Position numbers and translations under genes: made by a program. A model generated the notes under the pieces. The model did not search any database and had not been told where the DNA came from. It was given only the letters and a program-made list of their open reading frames with translations. From contig CAKTIM010000002.1 in the NCBI GenBank assembly GCA_934565795.1, positions 62,001 to 126,000 of the forward strand: 64,000 nucleotides of DNA, given 5' to 3'. The stretch is from an uncultured Oscillospiraceae bacterium (lineage in GTDB: Bacteria > Bacillota > Clostridia > Oscillospirales > Oscillospiraceae). Below are positions 16,883 through 26,375 of the stretch, piece by piece (within the stretch, counting starts at the first letter, position 1; the number at the start of each line of letters is the position of its first letter).

Positions 16883-18087
16883 AGCTGCGCAGCTGTATGA
16901 AGGATCAGATTCGCATCAAGGTCGTCAGCGCGGATATCTGGGGGAGCCTGCGCCTGCTGAACGGAAAGGAAATTGAAATCTTTCAGGTGGAGCGGGAGGA
17001 TGACCTGACCTATTCCTTTGCCCTCGGCCGCCGGAATTATGCCGCCGCCCGCACCCTGCTGGAGCGGCGGGGGGACAGCGTTTCCATCCAGGGCTTGTCC
17101 CGGCTGTATTTCCTTCAAAAAAGCGTGCTGGAGCGGCCGGTGCTGTACACTGGGCTATGCTTGCTGGTGTTGCTCAGCTTCCTGCTGCCCACGCGCATTC
17201 TGGGCATCCAGGTAGAGGGCAATCACACAATTCCCACCAGGAAAATTCTGGAGGCCGCCGAGGAATCGGGCATACGGCTGTTTGCTCCCTGCGCCGAGGT
17301 GCGGAGTGAGCGCATGAAAAACGCCCTCCTTTCCGCAATTCCAGAGCTGCAATGGGCGGGGATCAATACGTTTGGATGCCGCGCTGTGATTTCCGTCAGA
17401 GAGCGGGCCAGCCAGGACGCGGCGGCGCAGACGGATGATTCCGTAAGCAGCATCGTAGCGGCCAGGGATGGGATCGTGGAGTCGGTGACGGCCCTGCAGG
17501 GTACCGCCCTGTGTCAGCCGGGACAGGCCGTCAAGAAGGGGCAGACGCTGATCTCCGGCTACACCGACTGCGGTATTTCCATCCGCGTCGGCCGGGCCGA
17601 GGGGGAAATCTATGCCCAGACGCTGCGCACGGTTCGCGCCATGACCCCGGCCAACCAGGCGCTTCGGGCGGAAAAGCAGTCCACGCGCCATGGTCTGGCG
17701 CTGGTCATTGGAAAAAAACGAATAAATTTATGGAAAGGGAGTGGAATTTCGGATATCACTTGTGGTAGAATATGCACAGAGTATCAGCTGGTGCTTCCGG
17801 GCGGCTTTCCTATGCCGGTTTTGCTGATCTGCGAGACCCTTACCCAGGGCGACGCGGCAGAGGGCAGCGTGGAGGCGGACGATACACAGCGCGGCCTGGA
17901 GCGCTTCGCCCAGGAATATTTATTGAACCAAATGATTGCCGGGCGGGTCTCCTATTCCGATGAAGTGATGGAGACGCTCCCCGGCGCCTATCTGCTGACC
18001 GGGCAGTATTTATGCACGGAGATGATCGGCAGGGAACGTTTGGAGATAGGAGATCTGAATGAGCACAGTGGTGGAACGGATCGTTAA
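16879..18087 (+). CDS. yqfD: Sporulation protein YqfD
   Basis: Membrane protein of 402 residues. An N-terminal cytosolic domain (about 1-90) precedes one hydrophobic segment (about 92-114, VLYTGLCLLVLLSFLLP), then GIQVEGNHTIPTRKILEAAEE, a POTRA-like region, and an extracytoplasmic domain containing ARDGIVESVTALQGTALCQ. This is the YqfD layout. The gene overlaps phoH by 29 bases in another frame, indicating tight coupling. Family members are expressed in the mother cell during sporulation and their molecular role is undefined. Confidence 0.9.
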   Translation: MKLRSCMKDQIRIKVVSADIWGSLRLLNGKEIEIFQVEREDDLTYSFALGRRNYAAARTLLERRGDSVSIQGLSRLYFLQKSVLERPVLYTGLCLLVLLSFLLPTRILGIQVEGNHTIPTRKILEAAEESGIRLFAPCAEVRSERMKNALLSAIPELQWAGINTFGCRAVISVRERASQDAAAQTDDSVSSIVAARDGIVESVTALQGTALCQPGQAVKKGQTLISGYTDCGISIRVGRAEGEIYAQTLRTVRAMTPANQALRAEKQSTRHGLALVIGKKRINLWKGSGISDITCGRICTEYQLVLPGGFPMPVLLICETLTQGDAAEGSVEADDTQRGLERFAQEYLLNQMIAGRVSYSDEVMETLPGAYLLTGQYLCTEMIGRERLEIGDLNEHSGGTDR

Positions 18088-19078
18088 CGCGGATCGGCTG
18101 GAGGATGTGATTGCCGTTTTCGGCTCCTTCGATGAAAATATCAAGCGGATTGAGGACGCGCTGAATGTACGCATTGTCAATCGCGGTACGGATTTAAAGG
18201 TATCCGGCGACGAGGAAATGGCGGACAAGGCCGTCCGCACCCTGGAGGGGCTGCTGTCCCTGGCCTCCAAGGGCGAAGCAATCGATGAGCAGCGGGTGCG
18301 TTATCTGATTACCCTTGTCAATGAGGGCAACGATCATCAGGTGGAGCAGATGACAAAGGATGTGGTCTGCATCACCGCAAAGGGAAAGCCCATCAAGGCG
18401 AAAACCGTGGGGCAGCAGAGGTACATGAAAGCGATCGGCCAGAATACGGTGACCATCGGCGTCGGCCCTGCGGGAACGGGAAAGACATATCTGGCTGTCG
18501 CCGCCGCCGTGGCGGCCTTCCGGGAGCGGACGGTGAACCGCATCGTGCTTACCCGTCCGGCGGTGGAGGCAGGGGAGCGGCTGGGTTTCCTGCCGGGCGA
18601 CCTGCAGAACAAGGTCGACCCATACCTGCGGCCGCTGTACGACGCGCTGTATGATATGCTTGGGGCGGAGAGCTTCCAGAAATACCAGGAGCGCGGCTCC
18701 ATTGAGGTTGCGCCCTTGGCCTACATGCGGGGCCGCACGCTGGATGACAGCTTCATCATCCTGGACGAGGCGCAGAACACCACCCGCGAGCAGATGAAAA
18801 TGTTCCTCACCCGTCTGGGCTTCGGCTCCAAAATCGTAATCACCGGCGACATTACCCAGATCGACCTGCCGGATGACAAGGTTTCCGGGCTGAAGGATGC
18901 CATCCGGGTGTTGGAGGGCGTCAAGGATATCGCCATCTGCCGCCTGACCTCCGCCGATGTGGTGCGGCACGCGCTGGTGCAGGAGATCATCAGCGCCTAC
19001 GAGCGTGCCGCCCAGAAAACAGACGATAAAAAAGCGCCCAGGGAATTCAAGGGCCAGTTTAAGAGGAAATACAGATGA
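18059..19078 (+). CDS. phoH: PhoH-family ATPase
   Basis: PhoH/PhoL-type cytosolic ATPase of 339 residues. A KH-like N-terminal region is followed by Walker [21 protein letters not shown] and Walker [12 protein letters not shown]. PhoH-type proteins sit beside ybeY across bacteria and are linked to RNA metabolism, possibly as helicases. The start lies inside yqfD with GGAGATAG eight bases upstream, and the stop overlaps the ybeY start. Confidence 0.94.
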   Translation: MSTVVERIVNADRLEDVIAVFGSFDENIKRIEDALNVRIVNRGTDLKVSGDEEMADKAVRTLEGLLSLASKGEAIDEQRVRYLITLVNEGNDHQVEQMTKDVVCITAKGKPIKAKTVGQQRYMKAIGQNTVTIGVGPAGTGKTYLAVAAAVAAFRERTVNRIVLTRPAVEAGERLGFLPGDLQNKVDPYLRPLYDALYDMLGAESFQKYQERGSIEVAPLAYMRGRTLDDSFIILDEAQNTTREQMKMFLTRLGFGSKIVITGDITQIDLPDDKVSGLKDAIRVLEGVKDIAICRLTSADVVRHALVQEIISAYERAAQKTDDKKAPREFKGQFKRKYR

Positions 19079-19575
19079 ACAATCGAATCAATCTGGTATT
19101 TGAGGGGAATCTCCTTCAAAAGATAATAATCAAATCCATCATCCGTACCTGCATCAATGAGACATTGAAGGCGGAGGGGATCGCGGTTCCCTGCGAGATC
19201 AATGTGCTTGTTACCAATGACGAGGGGATCCAGACCATCAACAAGGCAAGCCGGAATATCGACAGGCCCACGGATGTACTCAGCTTCCCCATGTTCAACC
19301 TGACCGCCGGAGCGCCGCCGCAGGATTGGAGCGAGTACATCGACCCGGGCACGGGGCTGTGCCCGCTGGGGGATATGTGTATTTCTCTGGAGCGGGCAGT
19401 GGCCCAGGCGAAGGAGTATGGCCACTCCACCAAGCGGGAGGTGGGCTATCTCACCATCCACTCCATGCTCCACCTGCTTGGCTATGACCACATGGACGAG
19501 GGCGAGCAGAAGCGCCAGATGCGCGGCCGGGAGGAGGCCATTGCGGCCCGGATCCCCGGAATGCAGCGAAATTGA
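19075..19575 (+). CDS. ybeY: Endoribonuclease YbeY, rRNA maturation factor
   Basis: Zinc-dependent endoribonuclease involved in 16S rRNA 3'-end maturation and ribosome quality control, 166 residues. The catalytic metal motif HSMLHLLGYDH (HxxxHxxGYDH) and the NKASRNIDRPTDVLSFPM block are both present. The start overlaps the phoH stop by four bases, and era begins 24 bases later, the usual phoH-ybeY-era order. Confidence 0.96.
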   Translation: MNNRINLVFEGNLLQKIIIKSIIRTCINETLKAEGIAVPCEINVLVTNDEGIQTINKASRNIDRPTDVLSFPMFNLTAGAPPQDWSEYIDPGTGLCPLGDMCISLERAVAQAKEYGHSTKREVGYLTIHSMLHLLGYDHMDEGEQKRQMRGREEAIAARIPGMQRN

Positions 19576-19599
19576 AGCATACGAGACAGGAGATAGCTT

Positions 19600-20487
19600 A
19601 TGAATACAAAAACCGCGATGATCACCATTGCAGGCCGCCCCAACGTGGGCAAGTCCACCCTGACCAATTACCTGGTGGGCGAGAAAATCGCCATCGTATC
19701 CAATAAGCCCCAGACCACGAGAAACAGGATTTGCGGCATTGTCACCCGGGGGAATACCCAGTTTGTATTTGTGGATACGCCGGGCTTTCACCGCGCCCGT
19801 ACCAAGCTGGGCGACTACATGGTAAACGTGGCCCAGGAATCCATCGCCGATGTGGATTTGACCATCCTTGTGGTGGAGCCGATTGCCTCCGTCGGCCCTC
19901 AGGAGGAGGGGCTTTTGCAGCGCATCCAGGGCAGTCATTGCCCCGCCGTCCTTGCCATTAACAAGATTGACACGGTGGAAAAGGACAAGCTGCTGGAGGT
20001 TATTGCCGTCTATTCTCAGCGGGCCGAGTTTGATGCCATTGTTCCGATTTCCGCCAAGACCGGCGACGGCGTTGACGATCTGCTGAAAACCTGCGAAAAA
20101 TACGCGGTGGAGGGGCCGTTCCTCTTCCCGGAGGATGTTACCACCGACCAGCCGGAGCGTCAGGTGATGGCGGAGATCATCCGGGAAAAGCTGCTGTGGT
20201 GCCTCGACCGGGAGGTGCCCCACGGTACGGCTGTGGAGATCACCAAGTTTTCCGAGCGGGACAGCGGCATCATCGATATCGACGCCACCATCTACTGCGA
20301 GAAGGCCAGCCACAAGGGCATCATCATCGGCAAGGGCGGAGAGATGCTGAAAAAAATTTCGTCCCTCGCCCGCGCCGACTGCGAGAGGTTTATGGGCACC
20401 AAGGTATATCTGACCACCTGGGTCAAGGTCAAGGAAAACTGGCGGGACAGCGACTTTCTTGTCCGCAATTTTGGCTACAGCGAATGA
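19600..20487 (+). CDS. era: Ribosome-assembly GTPase Era
   Basis: GTPase that binds the 3' end of 16S rRNA during 30S assembly, 295 residues. G1 GRPNVGKST (12-20), switch II DTPGF, G4 NKID and a C-terminal KH domain with ASHKGIIIGKGGEMLKKI are present. ACAGGAGAT precedes the ATG. It belongs to the phoH-ybeY-era-yqzL-recO string. Confidence 0.97.
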   Translation: MNTKTAMITIAGRPNVGKSTLTNYLVGEKIAIVSNKPQTTRNRICGIVTRGNTQFVFVDTPGFHRARTKLGDYMVNVAQESIADVDLTILVVEPIASVGPQEEGLLQRIQGSHCPAVLAINKIDTVEKDKLLEVIAVYSQRAEFDAIVPISAKTGDGVDDLLKTCEKYAVEGPFLFPEDVTTDQPERQVMAEIIREKLLWCLDREVPHGTAVEITKFSERDSGIIDIDATIYCEKASHKGIIIGKGGEMLKKISSLARADCERFMGTKVYLTTWVKVKENWRDSDFLVRNFGYSE

Positions 20488-20573
20488 TGAATTTCTGCGC
20501 CGCCTGAGCATTCACTTATTTTTCCAGGTGTATTCCATTTCCGGCTGCAAATCCTAATCCCGGAGGGATGGGA

Positions 20574-20717
20574 ATGAAAGCAAAGGATTTTTGGAGCGTT
20601 TTCCTGGAAACCGGCGCGCCGGAGGCCTACCTGCTCTATAGTGCCGCGCTGAAAACGGAGGGAAAGCATGTACCTGACGATTCGGGGAGTCGTTCTGAGA
20701 GTGTCGGATTACAATGA
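20574..20717 (+). CDS. yqzL: YqzL-family small protein
   Basis: A 47-residue protein between era and recO. The core FWSVFLETGAPEAYLLY matches the YqzL pattern (aromatic, then TG followed by AYLLY), and YqzL occupies this same position in Bacillus. CGGAGGG lies eight bases upstream of the ATG. The 3' end overlaps recO by 50 bases in another frame, so the last 16 or so residues may be poorly constrained. Function unknown; position suggests a link to ribosome assembly or RecO. Confidence 0.72.
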   Translation: MKAKDFWSVFLETGAPEAYLLYSAALKTEGKHVPDDSGSRSESVGLQ

Positions 20718-21435
20718 CCGCGACGCGCTCTTGACCGTACTGACCCAAAAGCACGGAAAGCTGACCGTAAAGGCCAGGGGACTGCGGCGAAAGAACAGTC
20801 CCCTGACGGCTGTTTGCCAGCTGCTTGCCTTTGGGGAGTTCACCGTATTTGAGTATCGCGGGCAGTATACCATCAATGAGGCGCATGTGCTGAATCTGTT
20901 TCAGGGGCTGCGCTCCGACATGGAAAGCCTGGCGCTGGCCAGCTATTTTGCCCAGGTGGCGGAGGTGCTCTCTCAGGAGGACTACCCCACGCCGGAGCTG
21001 CAATCACTGCTGCTGAACTGTCTGTATGCGCTTGCGGAATTGCAGCTTTCCTTTGACCAGGTGAAGGCCGTCTTTGAGCTTCGCGCTGCCTGCCTGTCGG
21101 GCTACGCCCCGGATTTGGTGGGCTGCCATATCTGCGGAAGCCAGGAGCCGACGAGGTTCGATTTATCCTCCGGCCTGCTGGAGTGCGCCGCCTGCCGGGA
21201 TGCAGCCTCCGCCGGGCTTCGGATTCCCGTGACGGCTTCCATGCTGGAGGCAATGCGGTTTATCTGCTTCTGCGACCCCAAAAGACTGTTCGCCTTCCGA
21301 CTGGGCGAGCAGGAGCTGGCCCGGCTTTCCTCACTGACCGAGGGCTTTTTGACCACCCAGCTGGAACGCTCGTTTCCTGCGCTGGACTTTTTCAAATCCC
21401 TTCGTATTCGGGATGAGAAAACAGAATTTACATAA
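20668..21435 (+). CDS. recO: DNA repair protein RecO
   Basis: RecFOR-pathway protein that anneals ssDNA and helps RecR load RecA, 255 residues. The N-terminal OB fold carries GVVLRVSDYNDRDALLTVLT and KARGLRRKNS. A C-terminal zinc site is C-x2-C (CHIC) plus C-x2-C (CAAC). GGAGGGAAAGC precedes the ATG. It overlaps the end of yqzL and is followed 15 bases later by mutS2. Confidence 0.94.
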   Translation: MYLTIRGVVLRVSDYNDRDALLTVLTQKHGKLTVKARGLRRKNSPLTAVCQLLAFGEFTVFEYRGQYTINEAHVLNLFQGLRSDMESLALASYFAQVAEVLSQEDYPTPELQSLLLNCLYALAELQLSFDQVKAVFELRAACLSGYAPDLVGCHICGSQEPTRFDLSSGLLECAACRDAASAGLRIPVTASMLEAMRFICFCDPKRLFAFRLGEQELARLSSLTEGFLTTQLERSFPALDFFKSLRIRDEKTEFT

Positions 21436-21450
21436 AAACAGGAGAAAACA

Positions 21451-23829
21451 ATGTCTGAATTATATGAAAAATCTCTGGTCAAGCTGGAGCTTGACCAGGT
21501 GCTTGCGCTGCTGGCCGACTGCGCCGGGAGCGAGGGCGGCAAGCAGTGCTGCCTGAACCTGCGGCCAAGCTCCGATCTGGAGGAGGTGGAGCAGCTGCTT
21601 CAGCAGACCTCCGCTGCCTATGATCTGAGCACCAAGAAGGGATACCCGTCCTTTGCCAGCGCCGCCGATGTGTCTGCCAGCCTGGAGCGGGCGGACAGGG
21701 GGGGCTCGCTTCAACCCAAGGAGCTTCTGGTCGTCGGCGGGGTTCTGCGCTGTGCCCGCGGCGTCAGGGACTACATCACCCCGGAGGATAAGCAGACGGT
21801 GCTTGATCCGCTGTTTCATTCCCTGACCCCCAATAAATATCTGGAGGAACGAATCCTGACCTCCATCCTGTCCGAGGAGGAGATCGCGGATACGGCGTCG
21901 CCGGAGCTGGCGGATATCCGCCGCCATATGCGCATCCAGTCCGGGAAGATTCGGGACAGCCTGCAAAAGGTGATTTCCTCCCCGGCCTACAGCAAATTCC
22001 TGCGGGAGCCGATCATCACCATTCGCCAGGGGCGCTATGTGGTGCCGGTGAAGTCCGAATGCAAGAACGATGTGCCCGGCCTGGTGCATGACGTATCCGC
22101 CACCGGCTCTACCTATTTTGTGGAGCCGATGTCCGCTGTGAACGCCAACAATGCCTTGCGGGAGCTTCAGCTGAAGGAAAAGAAGGAGATCGAGCGAATC
22201 CTGGCAGAGCTGTCCAGCGAGGTGGCGGCGCACGCGGAGGATATCAATCTGGATTATACCCTGCTGGTGCAGCTGGATGTGATTTTCGCAAAGGCAAAGC
22301 TTGCCTTCAACATGCGCGCCTGGGCGCCGATTATGAATGATACCGGCAGGGTCGAGCTGCGCAACGCCCGGCACCCGCTGATCGACCCCAAAAGGGTAGT
22401 TCCAATTTCTCTGCGGCTGGGCTCGGATTTTGATACCATGATCATCACCGGCCCCAATACCGGCGGCAAGACGGTCACGCTGAAAACCATCGGCCTGTTG
22501 ACGCTGATGGCGGAGTGCGGCCTGCATATTCCGGCGGGGGACGGGAGTGTGCTTTCCACCTTTGATGCCATTTTGGCGGATATCGGTGACGAGCAGTCCA
22601 TTGCCCAGAGCCTTTCCACCTTTTCCAGCCACATGAAAACCATTGTGGATGTGGTGGAGCAGTGCGATAACCGCACACTGGTGCTGTATGACGAGCTGGG
22701 AGCGGGCACTGACCCGGCGGAGGGTGCGGCGCTGGCCATTGCGCTGATTGAATTCAGCCGCAAAATGGGCAGCCGGGTGGTGGCGACCACCCACTATGCC
22801 GAGCTGAAGCTCTACGCCATGCGTACCCAGGGGGTCATCAACGCCTCCTGTGAATTTGATGTGGAGACGTTGCAGCCGACCTATAAGCTGCTGATCGGCA
22901 TTCCAGGCAAATCCAACGCCTTTGCGATTTCCAGAAAGCTTGGCCTGCCAGAGGATATTCTGAAAGAGGCCGGCGACCTGGTGGGCAAGAGCGACAAGGA
23001 TTTTGAGGATGTCCTGGCCCAGCTGGAGCAGCAACGGCAGCAGATGGAAAACGCCCGCATGGAGGCGGAAAAGCTGAAGCAGGAGACGGCCCGGATCAAG
23101 CAGCAGAGCGAGCAGTATCAGGAGCAGCTGCGCAAGGAGAAGGAGAAGGCCATGGAGGCTGCCCGGCGGGAGGCCCAGGGGATCATTGACGAGGCCCGTG
23201 CCGCCGCCAATATCGCCTCCGAGGAGCTGAAGGCGCTGCGAAAGCAATTGCAGGACAGCGCCGACACCACTGGCATCAACCAGCGGCAGGCAGAGCTGCG
23301 CCGCGCGCTGAACGAGACCGAGGACAAAATCCGCGCCAAGCAGCCTCAGGCGGCCCGCCCCCAGTCCACCCGGGAGATTAGAGTGGGCGATACCGTGGAG
23401 CTTCTGAACCTGGGGATCAAGGCAAGCGTGCTGGCCATCAATAAAAACGGCACCTACCAGCTCCAGGCGGGGATTATGAAGCTGACGGCCAAGGCGGATG
23501 AAATCTACCTGCTTGAAAATGATAATCCCTACAAGGCAAAGGGCGGCCACCCGGCTCATTCCGGCAAGGAAATGAAGATGGCGCCCATGTCCTCGGAAAT
23601 CGACCTGCGGGGCATGGACACGGTGGAAGCGATCTGTGTGCTTGATCGGTACATGGACGAGGCCATGCGCGCCAAGCTCTCCACCGTCCGCATCATTCAC
23701 GGCAAGGGCACCGGCGCGCTGCGGCAGGCGGTTCACCAGTCGCTGAAGCGGAACAAATTCGTGAAGAGCTTCCGCCTGGGCGTTTACGGCGAGGGAGAGG
23801 ACGGCGTGACCATTGCGGAATTTGCATAA
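21451..23829 (+). CDS. mutS2: Endonuclease MutS2
   Basis: MutS2 of 792 residues, without the mismatch-recognition domain I. The core domains lead to Walker A TGPNTGGKT and Walker B LYDELGAGTDPAEGAAL, with THYAELK after. A long coiled coil follows (about residues 515-640, rich in Glu/Gln/Lys), then a KOW-like segment and a C-terminal Smr nuclease domain (about 710-792) with IDLRGMDTVEA and IIHGKGTGALR. Known roles are suppression of recombination and rescue of collided ribosomes. ACAGGAGAAAACA precedes the ATG. Confidence 0.97.
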   Translation: MSELYEKSLVKLELDQVLALLADCAGSEGGKQCCLNLRPSSDLEEVEQLLQQTSAAYDLSTKKGYPSFASAADVSASLERADRGGSLQPKELLVVGGVLRCARGVRDYITPEDKQTVLDPLFHSLTPNKYLEERILTSILSEEEIADTASPELADIRRHMRIQSGKIRDSLQKVISSPAYSKFLREPIITIRQGRYVVPVKSECKNDVPGLVHDVSATGSTYFVEPMSAVNANNALRELQLKEKKEIERILAELSSEVAAHAEDINLDYTLLVQLDVIFAKAKLAFNMRAWAPIMNDTGRVELRNARHPLIDPKRVVPISLRLGSDFDTMIITGPNTGGKTVTLKTIGLLTLMAECGLHIPAGDGSVLSTFDAILADIGDEQSIAQSLSTFSSHMKTIVDVVEQCDNRTLVLYDELGAGTDPAEGAALAIALIEFSRKMGSRVVATTHYAELKLYAMRTQGVINASCEFDVETLQPTYKLLIGIPGKSNAFAISRKLGLPEDILKEAGDLVGKSDKDFEDVLAQLEQQRQQMENARMEAEKLKQETARIKQQSEQYQEQLRKEKEKAMEAARREAQGIIDEARAAANIASEELKALRKQLQDSADTTGINQRQAELRRALNETEDKIRAKQPQAARPQSTREIRVGDTVELLNLGIKASVLAINKNGTYQLQAGIMKLTAKADEIYLLENDNPYKAKGGHPAHSGKEMKMAPMSSEIDLRGMDTVEAICVLDRYMDEAMRAKLSTVRIIHGKGTGALRQAVHQSLKRNKFVKSFRLGVYGEGEDGVTIAEFA

Positions 23830-23838
23830 AGGATGCAT

Positions 23839-23870
23839 GGCAATCCTGCTATAAAGAGCAGGATTGTGAA
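23839..23870 (+). terminator. Possible terminator of mutS2
   Basis: CAATCCTGCT and AGCAGGATTG (23841-23850 and 23857-23866) form a 10-bp stem. The following TGAAAAATTG is not T-rich, so this is a weak call. Confidence 0.45.
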
Positions 23871-23917
23871 AAATTGCACAAAAATCAATGGATTTGTGCA
23901 AAACTCCCGAAAATTAA

Positions 23918-23945
23918 TTGACATTTTCAGTAAAAATGGTATTAT
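23918..23945 (+). promoter_or_regulatory. Promoter of the HPr-like gene
   Basis: TTGACA at 23918-23923, 16-base spacer and TATTAT at 23940-23945, followed by a leader of about 40 bases. Confidence 0.75.
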
Positions 23946-23992
23946 ATAAGCAGATTCATCGCGTTGCTAGCGGCGTGGTGTAAAGGAGTGTT

Positions 23993-24259
23993 ATGGAAAT
24001 GTTCAACAAAGAAGTGGTTGTGCGCTGCGAATCCGGGTTGCACAACAGACAGGCAACCTACTTTGTGCAGAAGGCCAACGAGTTTGAAAGCAGCATCTGG
24101 CTGGAATCCGAAAGCCGAAAAATGAACGCCAAAAGCTTGCTGGGCATCATGTCTCTGGGGATCGTCACCGGCACGCCGGTCACGCTGAGCGCGGTTGGCC
24201 CCGATGCCGAGGCAGCTGTGAATGCGCTGGAGGAGCTGCTCCAGCGGGACGTTTATTGA
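23993..24259 (+). CDS. HPr-family phosphocarrier protein
   Basis: HPr fold of 88 residues. The phosphorylated histidine is in SGLHNRQATYFV and the regulatory serine in RKMNAKSLLGIMSLGI. If translation begins at the second ATG (23999), these become His15 and Ser46, the canonical positions; the first ATG is only four bases from GGAG. The Pro that normally follows Arg17 (RPA) is Gln here. It could be the general PTS phosphocarrier or a Crh-like regulatory paralogue; no ptsI is adjacent. Monocistronic, with its own promoter and terminator. Confidence 0.85.
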   Translation: MEMFNKEVVVRCESGLHNRQATYFVQKANEFESSIWLESESRKMNAKSLLGIMSLGIVTGTPVTLSAVGPDAEAAVNALEELLQRDVY

Positions 24260-24267
24260 TTCACTCT

Positions 24268-24314
24268 GGATACTCTGATCCGTCCGCTTCTGGGCGGCTC
24301 AGAGTATCCGTCTT
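24268..24314 (+). terminator. Terminator of the HPr-like gene
   Basis: Arms GGATACTCTGA (24268-24278) and TCAGAGTATCC (24299-24309) with an inner hairpin CCGTCCGC/GGGCGG. Only a short T-containing tail follows. Confidence 0.7.
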
Positions 24315-24370
24315 ATGACCGTCTCGATGCCAACGGCTGCATGGAGGCGGTTTTTTTATGGAGCTAAAAC

Positions 24371-26191
24371 ATGACCTTTGATGAACTGAAGGAAAAGGCG
24401 CTGTCCCTGCCCTATGCCCCCGGCGTTTATATCATGCGGGACAAGACCGATAAGGTGATCTACGTCGGCAAAGCCAAGAAGCTGAAAAACCGGGTCAGCC
24501 AGTATTTTCAGGACACCGCCTCCCATACGCCCAAGACCCGGATGATGGTGAGTAAAATCCACCATTTTGACGTCATTGTAGCGGCCAGCGAATTTGAAGC
24601 GCTGGTGCTGGAATGCTCGCTGATCAAGCGATACATGCCCAAGTACAATATCCTGCTGAAGGACGACAAGGGCTACCCCTACCTCCGCCTGGACATGAAG
24701 GAGGTCTACCCCCGGATAACGCTGGTCAGCAGGATTTCCGACGACGGCGCGCATTACTACGGCCCGTTCGGAAGCCGGGGCGTGACCCACGATGTGATGG
24801 AGGCAATTGAAAAGACGCTGAAGCTTCCAACCTGCACCAGGGAGTTCCCGCGGGATGTGGGCAAGGATCGCCCCTGCCTGAATTATCACATGAACCAGTG
24901 CGCCGGATGGTGCCAGCCTGGCAGAACCTGCACCGAGTACCGTCAGACCATGGAGCAGGCGAGGCAGCTGCTCTCCGGCAACTATAAGGGCGCGGCGGAG
25001 GAAATCAGGACGCAGATGCTTGCGGCGGCGGAAAATCTGGAATTTGAGCTGGCCGCCGCCCTGCGGGATCGCCTGAACGCAGTGGAGGCGCTGGGGCAGA
25101 AGCAGCTGGTGACTGCCGGAACGCTGGCGGATACCGATGTGGTCGGCTATGGCCAGACAGAGGTGAAGGCCTGCTTTGCCGTGCTCCATTTCAGCAACGG
25201 GAATTTACTGGACAAGGAGTATGAGGTATTCCCCACGCCGGACGACCGGGAGGAGGCCGTCTCCAGTCTGATGAAGCAGTTTTATCTCAGCCGGGGCTAT
25301 GCGCCGAAGCATGTGCTGCTCCCGTTCCCGCTGGAGGACGGCGAGCTGTTTTCTCAGCTGATCGAGCAGCAGTACGGGCGCACGGCGAAGCTCCGGGTGC
25401 CCCAGCGGGGCGACAACATCCGACTGGTGGAGCTTGCCTGCAAAAACGCTGAGGAGGAGGCAAAGCGGGTCACTGACAAGGAGGAGCGCGCCAACGCCAT
25501 CCTGGTGCTCCTGGGGAGGATGCTGAACATTCCCACGCCGAAGCGAATCGAATCCTTTGATATTTCCAACATATCCGGCACGGATATTGTGGCCAGCATG
25601 GTGGTCTTTCAGGATGGAAAGCCGAAGAAGAGCGACTATAAGCGTTTCAAACTGGAGGGATTGGACAATCAGGATGATTACGCCTCCATGCATCAGGTGG
25701 TCAAGCGTCGGTTTGTCCATTATAAGGCAGGGGACAAGGGCTTTGATATTCCGCCGGAGCTGCTGCTGATCGACGGCGGCATTGCCCACGCCCAGACGGC
25801 GCTGAAGGCGCTGCAGAAGGTGGGGGTGGATTTTCCGGTGTTCGGCATGGTAAAGGATGACCGCCACCGCACCCGTGCGTTGGTCACCACGGATGGAAAG
25901 GAAATCTCCATCGATACCAACCAGGCCATTTTTTCACTGATCGGCAGCATCCAGGAGGAGACGCACCGCTTTGCCATCACCTATCACCGGCAGCTGCGCA
26001 GCAAGCGCCTGCGCTATTCGGAGCTGGACGGCATTGAGGGCATCGGCCCCAAGCGAAAGCAGGAGCTGCTGCGGCATTTCAAATCCATCAAGGCAATTGG
26101 CGAGGCTACCCTGCCGGACTTGGAGCGGCTGCTGCCAAAGGATGCGGCCCATGCCGTGTATCAGCATTTTCACCAGGGAAATGATTTGTGA
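24371..26191 (+). CDS. uvrC: UvrABC system protein C
   Basis: Dual-incision nuclease of nucleotide excision repair, 606 residues. An N-terminal GIY-YIG domain (GVYIMRDKTDKVIYVGKAKKL) is followed by a UVR motif near residue 210, an RNase H-like EndoV domain with FDISNISGTDIVASMVVF and LLIDGGIAHAQ, and C-terminal tandem helix-hairpin-helix motifs (GIEGIGPKRKQELLRHF). uvrA and uvrB are not in this window. A palindromic repeat starts six bases after its stop. Confidence 0.97.
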   Translation: MTFDELKEKALSLPYAPGVYIMRDKTDKVIYVGKAKKLKNRVSQYFQDTASHTPKTRMMVSKIHHFDVIVAASEFEALVLECSLIKRYMPKYNILLKDDKGYPYLRLDMKEVYPRITLVSRISDDGAHYYGPFGSRGVTHDVMEAIEKTLKLPTCTREFPRDVGKDRPCLNYHMNQCAGWCQPGRTCTEYRQTMEQARQLLSGNYKGAAEEIRTQMLAAAENLEFELAAALRDRLNAVEALGQKQLVTAGTLADTDVVGYGQTEVKACFAVLHFSNGNLLDKEYEVFPTPDDREEAVSSLMKQFYLSRGYAPKHVLLPFPLEDGELFSQLIEQQYGRTAKLRVPQRGDNIRLVELACKNAEEEAKRVTDKEERANAILVLLGRMLNIPTPKRIESFDISNISGTDIVASMVVFQDGKPKKSDYKRFKLEGLDNQDDYASMHQVVKRRFVHYKAGDKGFDIPPELLLIDGGIAHAQTALKALQKVGVDFPVFGMVKDDRHRTRALVTTDGKEISIDTNQAIFSLIGSIQEETHRFAITYHRQLRSKRLRYSELDGIEGIGPKRKQELLRHFKSIKAIGEATLPDLERLLPKDAAHAVYQHFHQGNDL

Positions 26192-26196
26192 TCGAG

Positions 26197-26357
26197 GGAA
26201 GCTCTGATTAAATCGGCAAGAGCTGTGAGCGAGAGATTTTTCGGCCAATCGAGGTATCGGAAACGGCGGAATACTGTATGTATTTCCCGTTTTCGGTACC
26301 GAAGAGTGGGCGAAAAAGATCCGATCACAGCCGCAGACGATTTATTCAGAGGTTCCC
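26197..26357 (-). repeat. Palindromic repeat element copy 4
   Basis: About 160 bases, ends GGAAGCTCTGATTAAATCGG and CGATTTATTCAGAGGTTCC. It is almost identical to copy 8 at 44238 and close to copy 9 at 55901 (in opposite orientation), sharing the arms GCTGTGAGCG and GGTATCGG. It lies between the uvrC stop and the rsmD ribosome binding site. Confidence 0.92.
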
Positions 26358-26375
26358 TAAGGAAAGGAGCGCTTT

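Noticed and set aside
21460..23901. Very long open frame antisense to mutS2, and similar ones antisense to valS, nrdD, dnaX and pcrA
   Set aside because: They mirror well-conserved genes, have no ribosome binding sites or recognisable motifs, and are expected by-products of GC-rich codon use.
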